DNA of 63,542 nt from Planctomycetota bacterium. Its GTDB lineage: Bacteria; Planctomycetota; UBA11346. The stretch covers positions 1-63,542 of the forward strand of contig JANQLF010000091.1 in assembly GCA_028280785.1 (NCBI GenBank). Direction: 5' to 3'. This document shows, in pieces, positions 8,957-16,413 of this stretch. A program made the translations under genes and the position numbers. Positions within the stretch are counted from its first letter, which is position 1, and the number at the start of each line of letters is the position of its first letter. The notes under the pieces are model-generated. The model was not told the origin of the DNA and ran no database searches. It saw nothing but the letters and a program-made list of their open reading frames with translations.

Positions 8957-10850
8957 ATTTTTAATCCACCAATCTTGGTTAATTTTAATGCTGCCGTTCC
9001 TGAGCTTCATGCTTGGGATGCTGACACATAAGAAAGCATCGGTTTCTTCAGCTATAGCAATCATCTGCAATGGCCTAGCCATGGTCTTGGCTATTGGTCT
9101 TGCCTATGTCTATAGCAGTAGTCCAGAAACCATTATTACAGATACCTGGCGTTTTGATTGGGTGAACTTAGGTAAATCGATTAATTTATCGCTCGGTTTT
9201 TATTTGGATCCGATTTCGGTGATGATGCTTTGTGTCATCACGATCATTTCGACTTTGGTACATATTTATTCAGTCGGCTATATGCATGATGATGAGAGTC
9301 CTGGGCGTTTCTTCCCGCTCTTGTCGTTCTTCGTCTTTAGCATGATCGGATTGGTTGCCGCAACGAACTTGGTACAAATGTTTATTTTCTGGGAATTGGT
9401 TGGTGTGTCTTCGTACTTACTCATTGGCTTTTGGTATCACAAGCCATCGGCAGTCGCTGCATCGAAAAAAGCATTTATTATTACTCGTTTTGCTGACGCC
9501 TTCTTCCTATTTGGAATTATTTTATTGGGTTTGCACTGCGGTGCCTACGAATTTGCAGATCTACTACTGCCAGAAACCATCAAGACCTTAAAGGAATCAG
9601 AAGCAACCTTTGCTGGTTATGATGTATTAGCCTTAGGTACGCTGTGTGTGTTTATTGGTGGTTGGGGTAAATCGGCGATGATTCCACTGCATGTATGGTT
9701 GCCTGATGCGATGGAAGGTCCGACACCGGTTTCATCAATTATTCACTCAGCAACCATGGTTGTTGCGGGCATTTTCTTAACCGCACGCATGTTCCCGATG
9801 TTTGCTGAAGCACCGTCGACCATGTACGTGGTTGAAATAACCGGTGCAGCAACCGCATTATTTGCAGCAGTTATTGCCTGCACACAAATGGATATCAAAC
9901 GCATCCTGGCGTTTTCAACCTTATCGCAGCTCGGTTATATGATGTTCTCGCTCGGTGTAGCCAATATGGATCACAGTCTCGGTTATAGCGCATCGATGTT
10001 CCATGTCTTTACCCATGCCTTCTTTAAATGCTTATTGTTTTTGAGTGCCGGTTTAATAATTCACATGGTCCACAGTAATGACATAGGTCATATGGGTGGT
10101 CTGCGTAAGAAAGCAAAATGGACTTATTGGGTTACCTTGATTGCTTGTTTGGCAATTGCAGGGGTCCCAGGTTTATCAGGTTTCTTCTCTAAAGATGAAA
10201 TATTAATTGCTGCATGGGAAGGTGGCCATCATTGTAGCTTTATTATTGGTGCGGGTGTTGGTTTCTTAACGGCCTTTTACATGTTCCGATACTTCATGCT
10301 GATTTTCCACGGTGAATTCCGAGGTGATGCACATCATCTTGAACATGCCCATGAAAGTAAGTGGATGGTCTTACCAATGGTTGTCCTCACTGTTCCAAGT
10401 ATTTTTGCTGGCTATCTTATGAAGGGACAATTCTTGGGTTACGTTTTGCCACCTGGTGTTAGTGCAGGTGAACATGATGCACCGGGATGGATACCAATGA
10501 TGGCTATTGCCGCATCCATCTTGGGTATTGGTTTAGCCGTGTTGATGTACCGCAAGTCACCAGACCTTGCCGCTGAGCCGAAGGGCCTGCGTAAACTTAT
10601 CTATAATAAATTTTACATCGACGAACTCTATTTATTTGTTACGCATAAAATTATTTTCAAATGTGTTGCAGCTCCAATGAAATGGATTGATGACTACGTC
10701 GTTGATGGGGCGATGAATGTTCAGGAACGCTTGTCGCAATCATTAGCTTCGGTGGTCCGAGCCATCCAAAGCGGGTTAGCACATATCTATGTTGGTGTCT
10801 TCCTTATTGGCTTCATTGTCTTAATCATCTTTGGAGGGCTGTTCTTCTAA
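8949..10850 (+). CDS. nuoL: Complex I proton-pumping subunit L
   Basis: 633 aa, Mrp-antiporter-like subunit with about 14-16 helices. Conserved features include FFPLLSFFVFSM, the helix FIFWELVGVSSYLLIGFW with its key Glu, the HVWLPDAMEGPTPVSS motif, and a C-terminal long lateral helix plus final membrane anchor (FLIGFIVLIIFGG). It is the distal antiporter-like pump of the membrane arm. The start overlaps nuoK; the stop abuts nuoM (TAATG). Confidence 0.96.
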   Translation: MAEFLIHQSWLILMLPFLSFMLGMLTHKKASVSSAIAIICNGLAMVLAIGLAYVYSSSPETIITDTWRFDWVNLGKSINLSLGFYLDPISVMMLCVITIISTLVHIYSVGYMHDDESPGRFFPLLSFFVFSMIGLVAATNLVQMFIFWELVGVSSYLLIGFWYHKPSAVAASKKAFIITRFADAFFLFGIILLGLHCGAYEFADLLLPETIKTLKESEATFAGYDVLALGTLCVFIGGWGKSAMIPLHVWLPDAMEGPTPVSSIIHSATMVVAGIFLTARMFPMFAEAPSTMYVVEITGAATALFAAVIACTQMDIKRILAFSTLSQLGYMMFSLGVANMDHSLGYSASMFHVFTHAFFKCLLFLSAGLIIHMVHSNDIGHMGGLRKKAKWTYWVTLIACLAIAGVPGLSGFFSKDEILIAAWEGGHHCSFIIGAGVGFLTAFYMFRYFMLIFHGEFRGDAHHLEHAHESKWMVLPMVVLTVPSIFAGYLMKGQFLGYVLPPGVSAGEHDAPGWIPMMAIAASILGIGLAVLMYRKSPDLAAEPKGLRKLIYNKFYIDELYLFVTHKIIFKCVAAPMKWIDDYVVDGAMNVQERLSQSLASVVRAIQSGLAHIYVGVFLIGFIVLIIFGGLFF

Positions 10851-12394
10851 TGGCTTTCCTCTTAAATTGTACATGGATTTTGCCGGCGCTTGTAGCAGTG
10901 CTCTTGATGTTTGTGCCGAAGGATAACAAACCTGCGATTCGCATGTTATCGTTAATTGGCGCAATTGTTAATTTAGGCATTATCGCTGTTCTCACTATTG
11001 TATTCGTCAATGATCCTCCCGCTCTTGGTGATAATCCGGCGGCAACGGTATTGGCTTTTGAAACCAAGGCGATGTGGTTTGATAAACTGAATATTTATTT
11101 TCACACAGGTGTCGATGGCTTTTCGTTATTGATGATGCTGATGGCCTCGATTATTGGTCTCTGTGGTATTTTGGTGAGTTGGAACATTGAAGATCGTTGT
11201 AAGGAATTCTTTATCTTACTAGCGGCGCTTTTGTCGGGGACCTTCGGCTGCTTTATTAGCTTCGATTTATTTACCTTTTTCTTGTTTAACGAGCTGACTT
11301 TAATACCGACGTATATGTTAATCGGTATTTTTGGTTCCGGTAAAAAAGAGTGGGCAGCGATGAAGTTGAACCTGATGCTCTTTGGCGGTTCGGCTTTAAT
11401 TATTCTTGGCATGGCAGGCATGTACATTGGTAGTGCTGATGCCATGAAAGATCGCGGTTTTGATCTCATTGCGATGGCCGCAAACGGCAGCATTCCTGTT
11501 GAAATTCAAATGTGGGCCTTCCCAGCCTTATTCCTTGGATTTGCTGTACTGAGTTCGGTTTTCCCATTCCATACGTGGTCACCAGCAGGTCACGCTGCAG
11601 CACCAACGGCTATTTCGATGTTCCTCGCTGGCGTGCATATGAAGCTTGGTGGTTACGGCTGCTTACGCGTTGGTATGTATACGATGCCCGAAGGTGCACA
11701 TGCCTGCATGGATATCTTCTTAGTTTTCGCCACCATTAGTGTGGTTTATGGCGCTTTTATTGCGATACGTCATCGTGATTTGAAATTTATTAATGCGTAC
11801 TCATCTATTTCGCACGTTGGTTTAGTGGTCTTTGGTTTTGCAACCTTTAGCGCTTTAGCGATTCGCGGTGCGATCATGCAAATGGTTTCGCACGGTTTTG
11901 TCACGGCGGTTGTCTTTGCTTTAATCGGATCCATTTATGGTCGCACCCATACACGCAATGTGGATGAGATGGGTGGTCTGATGAAGCAAATTCCATTCTT
12001 AAGTGTGGCATTTGTTTTGGCTGGCTTTGCTGTTGTTGGTATGCCGGGCACGTCAAGCTTTGTTGCCGAATTAACGATCTTTGTCGGTAGCTTCCAGAAC
12101 CCAGGTGCAGACGGTGGTATGAATCCAGATCCACTAGTCTTGACCTGTGCCGTGCTGTGTGTGCTGACCATCGTCACCACCGCTGTTTATGTGTTGCGTA
12201 CGGTTAACCGGGTTGTGAACGGTCCGTTGACTAAAGATTATGATTTTGGCGATGCCAATAAAATCGAGAAATCAGCAATTATCATTTTGCTCTTCTGTAT
12301 TTTTGCGATGGGCATATTCCCAGGCTGGATTGCCAATTTAGTTGATGGTTCGCTCGGGCCAATTATGGAATCATTGAACAGGGGAGCGCGCTAA
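10850..12394 (+). CDS. nuoM: Complex I proton-pumping subunit M
   Basis: 514 aa, second antiporter-like subunit. Visible conserved blocks are FDLFTFFLFNELTLIPTYML with the helix-5 Glu, VFPFHTWSPAGHAAAPTA (the PFHTWLPDAH-type motif, here HTWSPAGH), and INAYSSISHVGLV. It starts at a TAATG junction with nuoL and stops directly against nuoN. Confidence 0.95.
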   Translation: MAFLLNCTWILPALVAVLLMFVPKDNKPAIRMLSLIGAIVNLGIIAVLTIVFVNDPPALGDNPAATVLAFETKAMWFDKLNIYFHTGVDGFSLLMMLMASIIGLCGILVSWNIEDRCKEFFILLAALLSGTFGCFISFDLFTFFLFNELTLIPTYMLIGIFGSGKKEWAAMKLNLMLFGGSALIILGMAGMYIGSADAMKDRGFDLIAMAANGSIPVEIQMWAFPALFLGFAVLSSVFPFHTWSPAGHAAAPTAISMFLAGVHMKLGGYGCLRVGMYTMPEGAHACMDIFLVFATISVVYGAFIAIRHRDLKFINAYSSISHVGLVVFGFATFSALAIRGAIMQMVSHGFVTAVVFALIGSIYGRTHTRNVDEMGGLMKQIPFLSVAFVLAGFAVVGMPGTSSFVAELTIFVGSFQNPGADGGMNPDPLVLTCAVLCVLTIVTTAVYVLRTVNRVVNGPLTKDYDFGDANKIEKSAIIILLFCIFAMGIFPGWIANLVDGSLGPIMESLNRGAR

Positions 12395-13816
12395 ATGACT
12401 GCTGCTGTCTACCCTGAATTATTATTATTTGGCTGGATTGTTGTTGTCCTGTTTATGGACCTATTTACTGCCGAGGATAAACGCGACGGACTTGTTTTAA
12501 CCAGTACCGCATTGTTTATGTTTTTCCTCAGCATTTTTACCATTTTCATGCCGGCTGGTTCTATTCATAACTACGTAGTACGTGACTGGTCTATTCCATT
12601 ACGTGTTTTATTTAGTGCGAGTGCTTTCTTTAGTTTATTGCTCGCACGCCCAGCCTTTAAACATGGCGCTGGACGTGAGCGCATGCAAGAGGGTGGTGTC
12701 TTTGTCATGTTGCTGCTGATCTCAACGCTCGGTATGTTTATTTTGAGTGCGTCGAATGAATTAATTACTTTCTTCCTTGGTTTAGAAATGGCGACTTTGC
12801 CGTTGTATGCGTTGAGCACCTGGCATCGCGATAAAACTGGATCCGAAGCAGGTATTAAATATTTATTAATTGGTGCTTTATCGACCGCATTGCTCTTATT
12901 TGGTTGCAGCTTTATTTATGGTGCAACAGGGTCACTACATTTTACTGATATTGGCATGCGATTAAGCAGTGCGATGGATACTGGCTTAATTCATCTTGGT
13001 ACTTTGTTCATCTTAGCTGCTTTAGCCTTTAAATTATCTGCTGCACCTTTTCATATGTGGGCGCCAGATGTCTATGCCGGTGCACCAACATCGATTACCG
13101 CATTTATTGCCTCAGGTTCCAAAGTTGCTGGCGTATTAGCACTGCTCTTATTGTTCTATGGCCCCTTGGCTAAGCTTGAGCAAGATAATGGCTTAGATCA
13201 GGCCTTTATGTTGCTCGCCGCTGTTTCGATGATCGTCGGTAATTTAGGTGCTTTAAAACAAACACACTTTAATCGCTTTATGGCGTATTCATCGATCGCC
13301 CAGGTTGGCTTCTTATTCATGGCCTTAAGCGGTGTTTTTGGTTCGCTGGCCGTAGCAACGGTTGTCTTTTACTTAGTCGTTTATGTATTCAGTAATTACT
13401 TGGCATTCTTTGTTATGCATACACTTGCTGATAAACGCAGTGAAACGCTCGCATCACTTCGTGGTCTGAGCCAACAAAGTCCATTACTCGCTTTAGCGAT
13501 GATGATCGCGATGTTCTCACTCGCAGGCCTACCACCATTTGGCGGCTTTATTGGTAAAATCCCATTATTCTTTGCCGCAGCTGAAAACGATCATTACTTC
13601 TTAATTTTCTTCGGCGCAGTTAATGCCGTTGTTGCTCTGTATTATTACATGATCGTCGTTAAAGAGGCGTACATTAATAAACCTGAAGGCGAACTCAGCG
13701 ATATTACCATCAGTGCTACTCAGCGCTGGGCGATATTATTGTTAGTTATTTTGGTAATTACCTTGGGTGTGTGTTCACAGCCACACGAGTGGGTGTTCAA
13801 TTTCTTTAGTAATTAG
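12395..13816 (+). CDS. nuoN: Complex I proton-pumping subunit N (last nuo gene)
   Basis: 473 aa, third antiporter-like subunit with about 14 helices. Conserved blocks are ELITFFLGLEMATLPLYAL with its Glu, AAPFHMWAPDVYAGAPT, FNRFMAYSSIAQVGF and FSLAGLPPFGGFIGK. It follows the nuoM stop with no gap. It ends the operon: no nuoE, nuoF or nuoG follows, and the next genes are unrelated. Confidence 0.96.
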   Translation: MTAAVYPELLLFGWIVVVLFMDLFTAEDKRDGLVLTSTALFMFFLSIFTIFMPAGSIHNYVVRDWSIPLRVLFSASAFFSLLLARPAFKHGAGRERMQEGGVFVMLLLISTLGMFILSASNELITFFLGLEMATLPLYALSTWHRDKTGSEAGIKYLLIGALSTALLLFGCSFIYGATGSLHFTDIGMRLSSAMDTGLIHLGTLFILAALAFKLSAAPFHMWAPDVYAGAPTSITAFIASGSKVAGVLALLLLFYGPLAKLEQDNGLDQAFMLLAAVSMIVGNLGALKQTHFNRFMAYSSIAQVGFLFMALSGVFGSLAVATVVFYLVVYVFSNYLAFFVMHTLADKRSETLASLRGLSQQSPLLALAMMIAMFSLAGLPPFGGFIGKIPLFFAAAENDHYFLIFFGAVNAVVALYYYMIVVKEAYINKPEGELSDITISATQRWAILLLVILVITLGVCSQPHEWVFNFFSN

Positions 13817-13900
13817 ATTTTAGTCTTTAGTTATTAGAGGGAGAACTGTTTTGCAGTTTCCTGTCTGATATTTTGTTATGTCTTGGTGAAAAAGTTAGAG

Positions 13901-14016
13901 CCACAGATAAATACAGATTAACAGAAATTTGTTTTTACGAAAAATGTTCCTGGGAGCGCGGACGTCCTCGTCCGCAGTTAAGTTTTAATGCGACCGGGGA
14001 CGGTCGCGCTCCCAGG
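13901..14016. repeat. Composite intergenic repeat with a three-way-junction fold (408-bp nuoN/fdx spacer)
   Basis: The 408-bp stretch 13817-14224 has no gene. From 13901 it reads CCACAGATAAATACAGATTA, then a linker, then GTTCCTGGGAGCGCGGACG. An outer inverted repeat, CCTGGGAGCG (13949-13958) with CGCTCCCAGG (14007-14016), encloses two hairpins: GCGGACG/CGTCCGC (13958-13975) and CGACCG/CGGTCG (13991-14006). The left part recurs at 24777-24836, so this is a dispersed element, REP-like in character. No coding capacity is seen. Confidence 0.75.
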
Positions 14017-14069
14017 GGAAAGAACCTGCGACCAGAGTTCTCCCACTAAAAACCAATATCCAAAAACTA

Positions 14070-14095
14070 AACCGCACGCCATATGACGTGCGGTT
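14070..14095. terminator. Stem-loop terminator downstream of nuo operon
   Basis: A perfect 9-bp stem AACCGCACG/CGTGCGGTT encloses an 8-base loop, with A-rich flanks on both sides (TTACAAAAA follows). It lies between the convergent nuo operon and ferredoxin gene, so it may serve both. It lacks a long uninterrupted T-run on the plus strand, so its efficiency as an intrinsic terminator is uncertain. Confidence 0.5.
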
Positions 14096-14110
14096 ACAAA
14101 AATAACGAGA

Positions 14111-14218
14111 GCCCTCAGCGGAATCTTTTGCGTAGCAAAAGTTCAGGCGCCTGAGTTAGCCAGAGGGCCAAAAATAATGCAGCTTGCTGCTTTGGCCCGG
14201 CGGCGTGCGAAGCCGCCG
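14111..14218. terminator. Cluster of nested stem-loops 3' of the ferredoxin gene
   Basis: Several perfect inverted repeats crowd together. GCCCTC (14111) pairs with GAGGGC (14163), enclosing CTTTTGC/GCAAAAG (14124-14140) and the self-complementary CAGGCGCCTG. GGGCCAAA/TTTGGCCC (14165-14198) encloses GCAGC/GCTGC. CGGCGGC/GCCGCCG spans 14198-14218. The last lies 7 bp beyond the ferredoxin stop on the minus strand. They could end ferredoxin transcription or protect its mRNA; they also look like further REP-type debris. Confidence 0.5.
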
Positions 14219-14224
14219 TGCAAA

Positions 14225-14479
14225 CTAAGCTTCTTCGTACTTAATAATATCAACCGGGCAGCCTTCAGCTGCTTCGATGATTTCTTCTTCAAGCTCGACG
14301 CCGATGTCGCCTTTGAGGGGAGACTTCGCTTCTTCGTTTTCGTCAGTGTTGCCGTCTTCGCGGGCTTCACCTTTGATTACGCTGGTTTCGTCAGTTACGT
14401 GGAATACTTCAGGAGCAGAAGATTCGCATTCGTTACATACGGTGCAGCCTTCTTCAACCCATACTTTAACAATGGCCAT
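14225..14479 (-). CDS. fdx: Small [4Fe-4S] ferredoxin
   Basis: 84 aa from the ATG at 14479, chosen because the strong Shine-Dalgarno AAAGGACC sits just upstream; an in-frame ATG at 14500 has none. The Cys set GCTVCNEC plus a distal EGCPVDII gives C-x2-C-x2-C...CP, the pattern of single-cluster ferredoxins. An acidic, glycine-poor insert lies between, and the protein is strongly acidic. Role: soluble low-potential electron carrier in the cytoplasm. Its position facing the nuo operon and near a 2-oxoacid:ferredoxin oxidoreductase makes it a good candidate for the carrier between the two, but this is inference. Confidence 0.88.
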   Translation of the reverse strand: MAIVKVWVEEGCTVCNECESSAPEVFHVTDETSVIKGEAREDGNTDENEEAKSPLKGDIGVELEEEIIEAAEGCPVDIIKYEEA

Positions 14480-14553
14480 CTGAGGTCCTTTCCTTGGCAA
14501 AGGTATGGCGGAAACATAGATGCGAGTAGGGCTTAGACAAGCCTTTGATCCGT

Positions 14554-15255
14554 ATGCTGCATCTTAGTATTGGGTATAGAATGCGTGGTTTTATTGAGAA
14601 ATTTCCAGATTTAGTACAGTCGAATCCAGGCGGTAAAAACGATCCCCTTGGTGAATCAATTTTAGATCGCAGCAATGAATGGCTTCGTATTTTTGAGCCA
14701 CAAGAATTGGCTGTTGTCATTGGGCGCAATCAGGATCCCAATCGCGAATGTAAAATCGATAATGTGCAAGCAGATTCGATCCCGGTTTATCGTCGCGTTA
14801 GTGGTGGCGGGACCGTCGTACTCGGTCCGGGATCGGTAGTGGTGGCGCTGCGTTTGAAGCAGGTCCAACGTAGCATCGATGACAATTTCGCATTAATAAA
14901 TAAGGCCCAAGTTGCGGCATTACAGGAATGTGCTGTGAACAATGCGTCGTGTTTTGGCCATGGTGATTTAGCGCTACGAGAGGGTGACGGCAGTATTAAG
15001 AAAATACTAGGCGCTTCGCTGAGACAGACGAAAGATGCGGTTTATTACCTCGGTGTTTTTTTGGTTGCAGATTTAATTCCGCTTATGGACCGTTATTTAG
15101 CCATGCCAAGTAAGCAACCAGACTATCGAGGTGATCGAGTGCATGCGGATTTTTGTACTAACTTGGCTAACAAAGGTGTCATGGTCAGCGTATTAATCCC
15201 AGCGCTTGAGGCTCATTTACGTGATCAATTAACGACATACGCCTTGCTTGACTAG
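14554..15255 (+). CDS. Lipoate-protein ligase A family protein (BPL/LPL fold)
   Basis: About 233 aa. The fold is marked by QELAVVIGRNQDPNRECK and YRRVSGGGTVVLGPGSVV, the latter being the RRxSGGGxV lipoyl/biotinyl-ligase motif, and by IKKILGASLRQTKDAVYYLG with the Lys expected for the acyl-adenylate site. Family members ligate lipoate or octanoate to E2 and H proteins. The start is unsure: ATG at 14554 or 14581, or TTG at 14545, none with a clear ribosome site. The domain order looks complete but small. Which acceptor it serves cannot be told; no lipoyl-domain protein is encoded nearby. It is divergent from the ferredoxin gene. Confidence 0.75.
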   Translation: MLHLSIGYRMRGFIEKFPDLVQSNPGGKNDPLGESILDRSNEWLRIFEPQELAVVIGRNQDPNRECKIDNVQADSIPVYRRVSGGGTVVLGPGSVVVALRLKQVQRSIDDNFALINKAQVAALQECAVNNASCFGHGDLALREGDGSIKKILGASLRQTKDAVYYLGVFLVADLIPLMDRYLAMPSKQPDYRGDRVHADFCTNLANKGVMVSVLIPALEAHLRDQLTTYALLD

Positions 15256-15322
15256 GGTCTTGTTCAGCCATAACTGAGCGACCAAAACAGCAGTTTTTAC
15301 AGGAAAATTAGAGGAAATCGTC

Positions 15323-16291
15323 ATGCATAATGTTGCCATCATCGGATCAGGGCCAGCCGGTTACACAGCCGCAATTTACAATGCGCGCGCTAATTTAGCA
15401 CCGATTTTATTTACTGGTGAGCAAACCGGCGGGCAATTAACGACGACGACTGATGTTGAGAATTATCCGGGTTTTCCTGAAGGGATCATGGGTCCTGAAT
15501 TGATGACGCGTTTTGAGCAGCAAGCGACACGTTTCGGAACCGAAGTCAAAATGGGCTGCAAGGTCACCCAAATCGATAAAATCGATGGCGGCTTTAAGCT
15601 GCATTGGGAAGACATGTACATGGGCACCAATGACAGTGCCGAGTTTAAAACCGTCATCATCGCCACGGGTGCGAGCGCTCGTCACCTCGGTATTGATGGT
15701 GAGGCGCCGTTCTTTGATGGTTCTGGATCACGCATGGGGGTGACGGCCTGCGCAACCTGTGATGGCGCATTACCTATCTATCGCGACCAAGAAGTCTGCG
15801 TGGTGGGCGGTGGTGATACCGCTTGTGAAGAAGCCATGTTCATGACGCGCTTTGCATCTAAGGTCCATCTGATCCATCGTCGTGACCAGTTACGCGCTTC
15901 AAAGATCATGGGTGACCGTGCTTTGGCACATGAGAAAATTGAACCCGTATGGAATAACACGGTTACTGAATACATCGTTGATGACAAGAATTGTGTCTCA
16001 GCAGTTAAACTTAAAGACACCCAAAGTGGTGATGAATCAGAACTCCCTGTGAAGGGTGTTTTCCTCGCTATTGGCCACGTTCCGAATACTAAATTCCTAG
16101 AAGGAACCGGTGTTGAGCTCGATGATGCGGGCTATGTGGAAGTCAAAGAGGGCTGCAAAACCAGTGTACCAGGTCTTTTCGCTGCAGGTGATGTCAGAGA
16201 CACGGTTTACCGTCAAGCAGTGACTGCAGCCGGGATGGGCTGTATGGCAGCTATTGAGACCGAGCGTTACATCGAAGCCCTTGAGAATTAA
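15323..16291 (+). CDS. trxB: Thioredoxin reductase
   Basis: 322 aa, typical length. The N-terminal FAD motif is GSGPAGYTAAIYNARANL, the redox-active pair is CATCDG (about residues 143-148), the NADPH-binding motif is VVGGGDTACEEA, and the C-terminal FAD block is GLFAAGDVRDTVYRQAVTAA. It reduces thioredoxin with NADPH in the cytoplasm. A strong ribosome site (GAGGAAA) precedes the ATG. It is transcribed alone or with the upstream ligase gene (67-bp gap). A peroxiredoxin lies 14 kb away. Confidence 0.96.
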   Translation: MHNVAIIGSGPAGYTAAIYNARANLAPILFTGEQTGGQLTTTTDVENYPGFPEGIMGPELMTRFEQQATRFGTEVKMGCKVTQIDKIDGGFKLHWEDMYMGTNDSAEFKTVIIATGASARHLGIDGEAPFFDGSGSRMGVTACATCDGALPIYRDQEVCVVGGGDTACEEAMFMTRFASKVHLIHRRDQLRASKIMGDRALAHEKIEPVWNNTVTEYIVDDKNCVSAVKLKDTQSGDESELPVKGVFLAIGHVPNTKFLEGTGVELDDAGYVEVKEGCKTSVPGLFAAGDVRDTVYRQAVTAAGMGCMAAIETERYIEALEN

Positions 16292-16413
16292 GCAATTAGA
16301 TCTGCAATACTAGGCCCTATGATGGTAGACGCCTGTACAGATTCTGGAAACCTCCGACTTGTTTACCCATAGGTTAGCGGTTACAGTTTACGGCTATCAC
16401 TTAAAGGCTTTCT

